From Bin87 sp965116785 (lineage in GTDB: Bacteria; Chloroflexota; Dehalococcoidia; Lucifugimonadales; UBA3495), in assembly GCA_965116785.1 (NCBI GenBank), contig OZ220731.1, positions 868,001-932,000 on the forward strand: a DNA stretch of 64,000 nt, given 5' to 3'. Of the stretch, positions 59,539 through 64,000 are shown in pieces. The notes beneath the pieces were generated by a model that did not search any database, was not told where the DNA came from, and saw nothing but the letters and a program-made list of their open reading frames with translations. Position 1 is the first letter of the stretch. Each line of letters starts with the position of its first letter. Position numbers and translations under genes: made by a program.

Positions 59539-61047
59539 ATGGCAGTCAGGGGACAAGAGATAGTTTCTCTAATCAGGCGTCAGATCGAGGAGTTTGGCGG
59601 AGACCTTTCCCTCGTGGACGTTGGAACCGTCCTGCAAGTGGGTGACGGCATCGCCAGCATCCAGGGATTGCAGAGCGTGCGCTCCAACGAATTGCTGGAC
59701 TTCGGCAACGAAGTGCTCGGTCTCGCGCTCAACCTGGAGTCGGATATCGTCGGAGCGGCCATCCTGGGCGATCCCAACGCGGTAAAAGAAGGCGATCGGG
59801 TTCGGGCCACCGGACAGATCATCGAGGTGCCGGTTGGGGAGGCGCTGATCGGTCGGGTCGTTGACCCGCTGGGTCGACCGCTGGACGGCAAGGGTCCCGT
59901 CGCCACGGACCGGACCATGCCAGTCGAACGAACCGCGCCCAACGTCGTGGTCAGGAAGTCGGTGGACACTCCCGTGCAGACCGGCATCAAGGCGATCGAC
60001 GCGATGATCCCGATTGGGAGGGGTCAGCGTGAGTTGATCATCGGCGACCGTTCCACCGGCAAGTCGGCCATTGCCATCGACACCATCATCAACCAGCGCG
60101 AAACCGACCTGATCTGCATCTACGTGGCCATAGGCCAGAAGCAGGGCAAGGTTTCACAGGTGGTGGGAATCCTGGAGGAATACGGCGCGATGGACCACAC
60201 TATCGTGGTCAACGCCGGTTCCGCGGACTCCGCGCCGCTGCAATTCATTGCCCCCTACGCCGGCTGCGCCATGGGCGAGGCCTTCATGGAAGAGGGCAAA
60301 GATGTGCTGATCGTGTATGACGATCTCACCAAGCACGCCTGGGCTTACCGCCAGATGTCGTTGCTGCTGCGTCGCCCCGCGGGTCGCGAAGCTTACCCCG
60401 GCGATGTTTTCTACCTGCACAGCCGACTGCTCGAACGCGCTGCTCGTCTCGACGACACATTGGGCGGCGGCTCGCTGACGGCTCTCCCCATCATCGAGAC
60501 CCAGGCGGGCGACGTTTCGGCCTACATTCCGACCAATGTGATCTCGATTACCGACGGTCAGATTTACCTGGAGCCGGAGTTGTTCAACGTCGGTATCCGC
60601 CCCGCTGTCAACGTGGGTCTGTCCGTGTCTCGTGTGGGCGGAGCGGCCCAGACGCGCGCCGTGCGACAGGTAGCGGGACGCCTGCGCCTGGACCTGGCCC
60701 AATACCGCGAGCTGGCCACCTTTGCCCAGTTCGGTACTGCCGACCTTGATGCCGCCACCCGCGCCCAGTTGGCCCGTGGCCAGCTGGCGACTGAGGCGCT
60801 CAAGCAGGGTCAGTATCAGCCTCTCAATCTTGGTGACGAAGTCATCGTCCTGTACGCGGTGAACTCCGGTTTGATGGAAGATGTGCCGCTGGAGCGAGTC
60901 GGCGCCTTCGAGGAGCAGATGCTCCGGCACGTCAACGCAACGCATCCGGAATTCAGCCAGGCGATCCGCGACACCGGCAATCTGCCCGACGAGCTGAGCG
61001 AGCAACTCACTGCGGCCATCAACGACTTCAAGCCTACTTTCCAGTAG
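59539..61047 (+). CDS. atpA: ATP synthase F1 subunit alpha
   Basis: A 502-residue subunit with the P-loop GDRSTGKS at 169-176 (usual form GDRQTGKT), the VDPLGRPLDG motif and PAVNVGLSVSRVGGAAQ. Gln172 and Thr176 of the usual P-loop are both Ser here. Alpha sites are regulatory, so the change need not stop catalysis. The gene follows atpH by 27 bases. Confidence 0.97.
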   Translation: MAVRGQEIVSLIRRQIEEFGGDLSLVDVGTVLQVGDGIASIQGLQSVRSNELLDFGNEVLGLALNLESDIVGAAILGDPNAVKEGDRVRATGQIIEVPVGEALIGRVVDPLGRPLDGKGPVATDRTMPVERTAPNVVVRKSVDTPVQTGIKAIDAMIPIGRGQRELIIGDRSTGKSAIAIDTIINQRETDLICIYVAIGQKQGKVSQVVGILEEYGAMDHTIVVNAGSADSAPLQFIAPYAGCAMGEAFMEEGKDVLIVYDDLTKHAWAYRQMSLLLRRPAGREAYPGDVFYLHSRLLERAARLDDTLGGGSLTALPIIETQAGDVSAYIPTNVISITDGQIYLEPELFNVGIRPAVNVGLSVSRVGGAAQTRAVRQVAGRLRLDLAQYRELATFAQFGTADLDAATRAQLARGQLATEALKQGQYQPLNLGDEVIVLYAVNSGLMEDVPLERVGAFEEQMLRHVNATHPEFSQAIRDTGNLPDELSEQLTAAINDFKPTFQ

Positions 61048-61096
61048 GCCCCGCTGTTCGTAGGTTCCCGTATCAAGGAGCAACCAGGGTCAGCAA

Positions 61097-61957
61097 ATGC
61101 CTAGCGTCAGAGACATACGGCGGCGCATCCGCAGCGTCGAGAATACCGGCAAGGTTACCAACGCGATGTCTCTCATCGCGGCTTCAAAGATGCGTCGGGC
61201 ACAGCTTGCGGTCACCGACGGTCGCCCGTACGCGGAGAAGATCCACGAGGTGATCGCCACCCTGGCTGCGCAACCCACCGACGACGACGCGATCCATCCG
61301 TTGCTGGAAGCCCGTCCGGTCAACAACGTGGGGATGGTGGTTATCACCCCGGATCGCGGCTTGGCCGGCGGCATGCATGCCAACATCAACCGCCAGGTGG
61401 CCCGTTTCATCCTGGGGAGTGACGCCACAGTACGTAGTATCGTGGTTGGTCGCAAAGGCCGTGACTTCCTGGTCCGCTACACCGATACCGTACAGGCCGT
61501 TTTCACCGATCTTAGCGACCGGGTCTCTTTGGCCGACACCACCGCGATTTCGCGCCTGGTCATCGACGGATACACGGAAGGGCAGTTCGACGAGGTGCAC
61601 TTGGCCTACATGCGCTTCGTGTCCACCGTGCTGCAGGAGCCGGTGATCGAACGGATACTGCCCGTCGAACCGGCCGCGCTGGAGTCGGCCCAACGTGTCG
61701 GCTACATCTACGAGCCGGACCCGGCCACGGTGCTCAGTGCGCTGCTCCCGCAGTTCGTGGAGATGCAGGTGTACCACGCGATACTCGAAAGCATCGCGAG
61801 CGAGCAGTCTGCCCGCATGGTCGCCATGCGCAACGCCACCGACAACGCCAATTCGCTGGCTTCTGACCTCACGCTGGTTATGAACAAACTCCGCCAGGAC
61901 AGCATCACTAACGAACTGCTGGATCTGGTCGGCGGTCAGGTCGCTCTGGAGGGGTAA
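61097..61957 (+). CDS. atpG: ATP synthase F1 subunit gamma
   Basis: A 286-residue rotor stalk. The N-terminal helix RDIRRRIRSVENTGKVTNAM and the C-terminal helix (LASDLTLVMNKLRQDSITNE) form the coiled coil that turns in the alpha-beta ring; DRGLAGGMHANINR is the conserved middle motif. It lies between alpha and beta as usual. Confidence 0.95.
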   Translation: MPSVRDIRRRIRSVENTGKVTNAMSLIAASKMRRAQLAVTDGRPYAEKIHEVIATLAAQPTDDDAIHPLLEARPVNNVGMVVITPDRGLAGGMHANINRQVARFILGSDATVRSIVVGRKGRDFLVRYTDTVQAVFTDLSDRVSLADTTAISRLVIDGYTEGQFDEVHLAYMRFVSTVLQEPVIERILPVEPAALESAQRVGYIYEPDPATVLSALLPQFVEMQVYHAILESIASEQSARMVAMRNATDNANSLASDLTLVMNKLRQDSITNELLDLVGGQVALEG

Positions 61958-62043
61958 TCCGCCCGGGTCACCTGTCGCCATGACATCACGCGGCCCGCGG
62001 GAATCCAATCGCCTTCAGTCAGCTCATCCGGAGGATAGTCAAA

Positions 62044-63438
62044 ATGCCCGGTAAAATTGCCCAAGTCATCGGTACGGTGGTGGACGTTGAATTCCCCGCC
62101 GATCAGCTCCCCAATCTGTTCGACGCTCTGGAAGTCGACAACTTGGGCGAGCGCCTGGTGCTGGAAGTCCAGCAGCACATCGGCAACCACTGGGCCCGCT
62201 GTCTGGCCCTGGGGTCCACGGACGGACTCGCCCGAGGCAGCGAAGTGCTCGATACCGGGAACAAGGTCTCGGTTCCGGTGGGTCCCGAAACTCTGGGGCG
62301 CCTTTTCGACGTCACCGGAACCCCGTTGGACAACTTGGGAGCAGTGGAAGCCGGACAGTTCTGGCCCATCCACCGCGATCCTCCGGCCTTCGACGACCAG
62401 AACCCGACAGTCGAGATTCTCGAAACCGGCATCAAGGTTTTCGACCTGATCACCCCGTTCCCCAAGGGCGGCAAGGTCGGCGCGTACGGCGGCGCCGGCG
62501 TGGGCAAAACCGTTATCATCCAGGAGCTCATCCGCAACATCGGCGCCGTCCACAGCGGCGTGTCGGTGTTCGCCGGTGTGGGCGAACGTTCCCGAGAGGG
62601 CAACGACCTCTGGCACGAAATGGAAGACTCCGGCGTGCTGGGCAGCACCGTGCTGGTGTTCGGCCAGATGAACGAGACACCCGGCGTGCGCGCCCGCATC
62701 GGTCTGACCGGACTCACCATGGCGGAGTACTTCCGCGAAGAGCAGAACCAGGACGTGCTCCTCTTCATCGACAACATTTACAGGTACATCCTCGCCGGTA
62801 TGGAAGTGTCCGCGCTGCTGGGACGCATGCCGTCCGCGGTGGGCTATCAGCCGACCCTGAGCACCGAGATGGGCGCCCTCCAGGAGCGAATCACCTCCAC
62901 CAAGAGCGGCAGCATCACCTCCTTCCAGGCCATCTACGTCCCGGCCGACGACTACACCGACCCCGGCATCGTGACCACTTTCGGTCACCTTGACGCCGTG
63001 GTTTCACTTGAGCGCGCGCTGGCGGCGCAGGCCCTGTACCCCGCGGTGGACCCGCTGGCATCCTTCGCCCGTATTCTCGAGCCGCGCATCGTCGGCGACG
63101 AGCACTATCGCGTGGCCCGGGGCGTGCAGCAGGTGCTCCAGCGGTACCGCGACCTGCAGGACATCATCGCGATTCTGGGAATTGAGGAGCTGTCAGACGA
63201 AGACCGGCAGACCGTGTTCCGCGCCCGCAAGATCCAGCGGTTCCTGACTCAGCCCTTCTTTGTCGCCGAGACCTTCACCAACCAGCCGGGCAAGTACGTG
63301 GCCCTGCGCGACACCGTGCGCGGTTTTGCTGAAATCCTGGACGGACAGCACGACGATTTGCCGGAGCAGGCCTTCTACATGGTTGGCACCATTGAAGAAG
63401 CGGTCGAGAAGGCTGCCGAGATGCAGGCCACAGCCTGA
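62044..63438 (+). CDS. atpD: ATP synthase F1 subunit beta
   Basis: The 464-residue catalytic subunit. P-loop GGAGVGKT is at 149-156, GERSREGNDLW carries the catalytic glutamate, and LEELSDED-like EELSDED is the torque-transmitting motif. VGYQPTLSTEMGALQERI is the family signature. Length and motifs are complete. GGAGG precedes the ATG at 62044. Confidence 0.97.
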   Translation: MPGKIAQVIGTVVDVEFPADQLPNLFDALEVDNLGERLVLEVQQHIGNHWARCLALGSTDGLARGSEVLDTGNKVSVPVGPETLGRLFDVTGTPLDNLGAVEAGQFWPIHRDPPAFDDQNPTVEILETGIKVFDLITPFPKGGKVGAYGGAGVGKTVIIQELIRNIGAVHSGVSVFAGVGERSREGNDLWHEMEDSGVLGSTVLVFGQMNETPGVRARIGLTGLTMAEYFREEQNQDVLLFIDNIYRYILAGMEVSALLGRMPSAVGYQPTLSTEMGALQERITSTKSGSITSFQAIYVPADDYTDPGIVTTFGHLDAVVSLERALAAQALYPAVDPLASFARILEPRIVGDEHYRVARGVQQVLQRYRDLQDIIAILGIEELSDEDRQTVFRARKIQRFLTQPFFVAETFTNQPGKYVALRDTVRGFAEILDGQHDDLPEQAFYMVGTIEEAVEKAAEMQATA

Positions 63439-63475
63439 TCTCTTTGAGGCCACGGTTCAATAGGAGCGCGCCCTG

Positions 63476-63916
63476 ATGCCGATGCAGTTGCAAATCATCA
63501 CCGCTGAACGCGAGGTGTTCTCCGGCGAGGTGGACGCGCTGGTCGCCCCGGGTGTGGCCGGGCAATTGGGCATTCTGCCGAACCACGCTCCGCTCATGAC
63601 GGTCCTGCAACCGGGCGAGCTCCTGGTGCGGGTCGGTGGCGACGAAAGTTACCTCGCATTGTCGGGCGGGTATTTGGAAGTGCTGGGCAATCTTGTGATC
63701 GTGCTTGCCGACGCGGCTGAGGATGTGGACGAAATCGACGAGGCGCGGGCGCAGGAAGCCCTGGCGCGCGCCCAGGAACGCATCGCCAGCCGCGAAACGG
63801 ACATTGAACTGGAGCAGGCCGTGGCCTCCCTGCGCCGGGCTCAAGTGCGGGTAACTGTCGCGCGGCGGCGGCGCTCCACGCCGCACCGCTCGCTGGCGCG
63901 GCAAGCCCAGCAGTAG
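63476..63916 (+). CDS. atpC: ATP synthase F1 subunit epsilon
   Basis: A 146-residue subunit: N-terminal beta-barrel (QLQIITAEREVFSGEVDALV, then GQLGILPNHAPLMTVL) and a C-terminal helical hairpin (ARAQEALARAQERI). It connects gamma with the c-ring and can hold the enzyme in an inhibited state. It closes the atp operon; the C-terminal helix ends in an unusually Arg-rich tail (ARRRRSTPHRS). Confidence 0.92.
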   Translation: MPMQLQIITAEREVFSGEVDALVAPGVAGQLGILPNHAPLMTVLQPGELLVRVGGDESYLALSGGYLEVLGNLVIVLADAAEDVDEIDEARAQEALARAQERIASRETDIELEQAVASLRRAQVRVTVARRRRSTPHRSLARQAQQ

Positions 63917-63918
63917 AC

Positions 63919-64000
63919 TTAGCCCGCGGGCGCAGAACCGTTAATGGTTGCGGCGCCGTCGGTGAGGTAGTAAGTCATCGACTGCAGGGCCAGTACCGGG
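63919..64000 (-). CDS. Possible C-terminus of a gene on the minus strand (cut by window)
   Basis: The minus frame is open from the window edge to a TAA at 63921-63919 and reads MTYYLTDGAATINGSAPAG at its end. The composition looks coding and the gene would converge on atpC with a 2-base gap. Only about 26 residues are visible; no family is recognised. Confidence 0.4.
   Translation of the reverse strand, partial: PVLALQSMTYYLTDGAATINGSAPAG

Noticed and set aside
1..64000. CRISPR arrays, insertion sequences, tRNA or rRNA genes
   Set aside because: No direct-repeat array, transposase-like protein, cloverleaf or rRNA-like stretch was seen on either strand.

Overview
The window is a GC-rich bacterial chromosome segment. 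The most likely source is a Chloroflexota member of the Dehalococcoidia/SAR202 type. This is inferred from gene content, not from a marker phylogeny: several CaiB/BaiF CoA-transferases, luciferase-like flavin monooxygenases, stand-alone molybdopterin hydroxylase large subunits, MaoC-type dehydratases, secreted proteins with Pro/Thr-rich linkers behind a lipobox, and a standard atp operon. TGA ends many intact genes, so the code is the ordinary one. I see no insertion sequence, CRISPR array, tRNA or rRNA gene.

Layout. 1-5.9 kb: end of an HpaB-like hydroxylase, a MOSC protein, a class III aminotransferase, a tandem-duplicated HSL-type esterase and a LimB-like monooxygenase. 6.1-7.7 kb: an orphan, more A/T-rich 519-residue protein. 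7.7-14.9 kb (minus): an NAD-dependent epimerase, a trans-aconitate methyltransferase, a membrane-anchored beta-propeller protein and a Dpp/Opp-type importer without ATPases. 15.3-18.5 kb: a Nudix hydrolase and a molybdenum hydroxylase large subunit. 18.5-23.0 kb (minus): a DUF3467 pair, a YbaK-like deacylase, a MaoC protein, a small ORF plus methyltransferase under a promoter with an inverted repeat, and a TlpA-like lipoprotein. The TlpA gene has an in-frame TGA exactly at the first active-site cysteine, followed by a SECIS-like hairpin, which makes it a selenoprotein candidate.

23.3-34.4 kb: an acyl-CoA mutase large subunit with isobutyryl-CoA-mutase-type active-site residues, an EF-G-like GTPase, RNase HI, a tandem ferredoxin-fold protein, a carboxymuconolactone-decarboxylase-like protein, a second molybdenum hydroxylase, and an operon joining an FAD oxidoreductase to a cytochrome-b/sulfite-oxidase-fold fusion. 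34.5-36.8 kb: a CoA-transferase and a CitE-like lyase. 36.8-46.5 kb (minus): two giant FtsX-type permeases without an ATPase, an SsuD-like monooxygenase, CtaG and a membrane-anchored partner. 46.5-51.5 kb: another tandem ferredoxin-fold protein, then two CoA-transferases (one lacking the catalytic Asp) around a small membrane protein, then a MaoC protein.

51.5-64 kb is housekeeping: tyrS and ribF (minus), rsmD, coaD, a coiled-coil protein apparently starting at a non-canonical codon, a bifunctional nuclease, and the atp operon (atpZ/I-B-E-F-H-A-G-D-C) behind a clear TTGACA-N17-TACGAT promoter.

Together the catabolic genes look like an acyl-CoA-based degradation system: flavin and molybdenum hydroxylases activate organic substrates, CoA-transferases load CoA, MaoC dehydratases, the CitE-like lyase and a B12-type mutase rearrange or split the acyl chain, and the ATP synthase lies nearby. 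The link to one specific pathway is inference.
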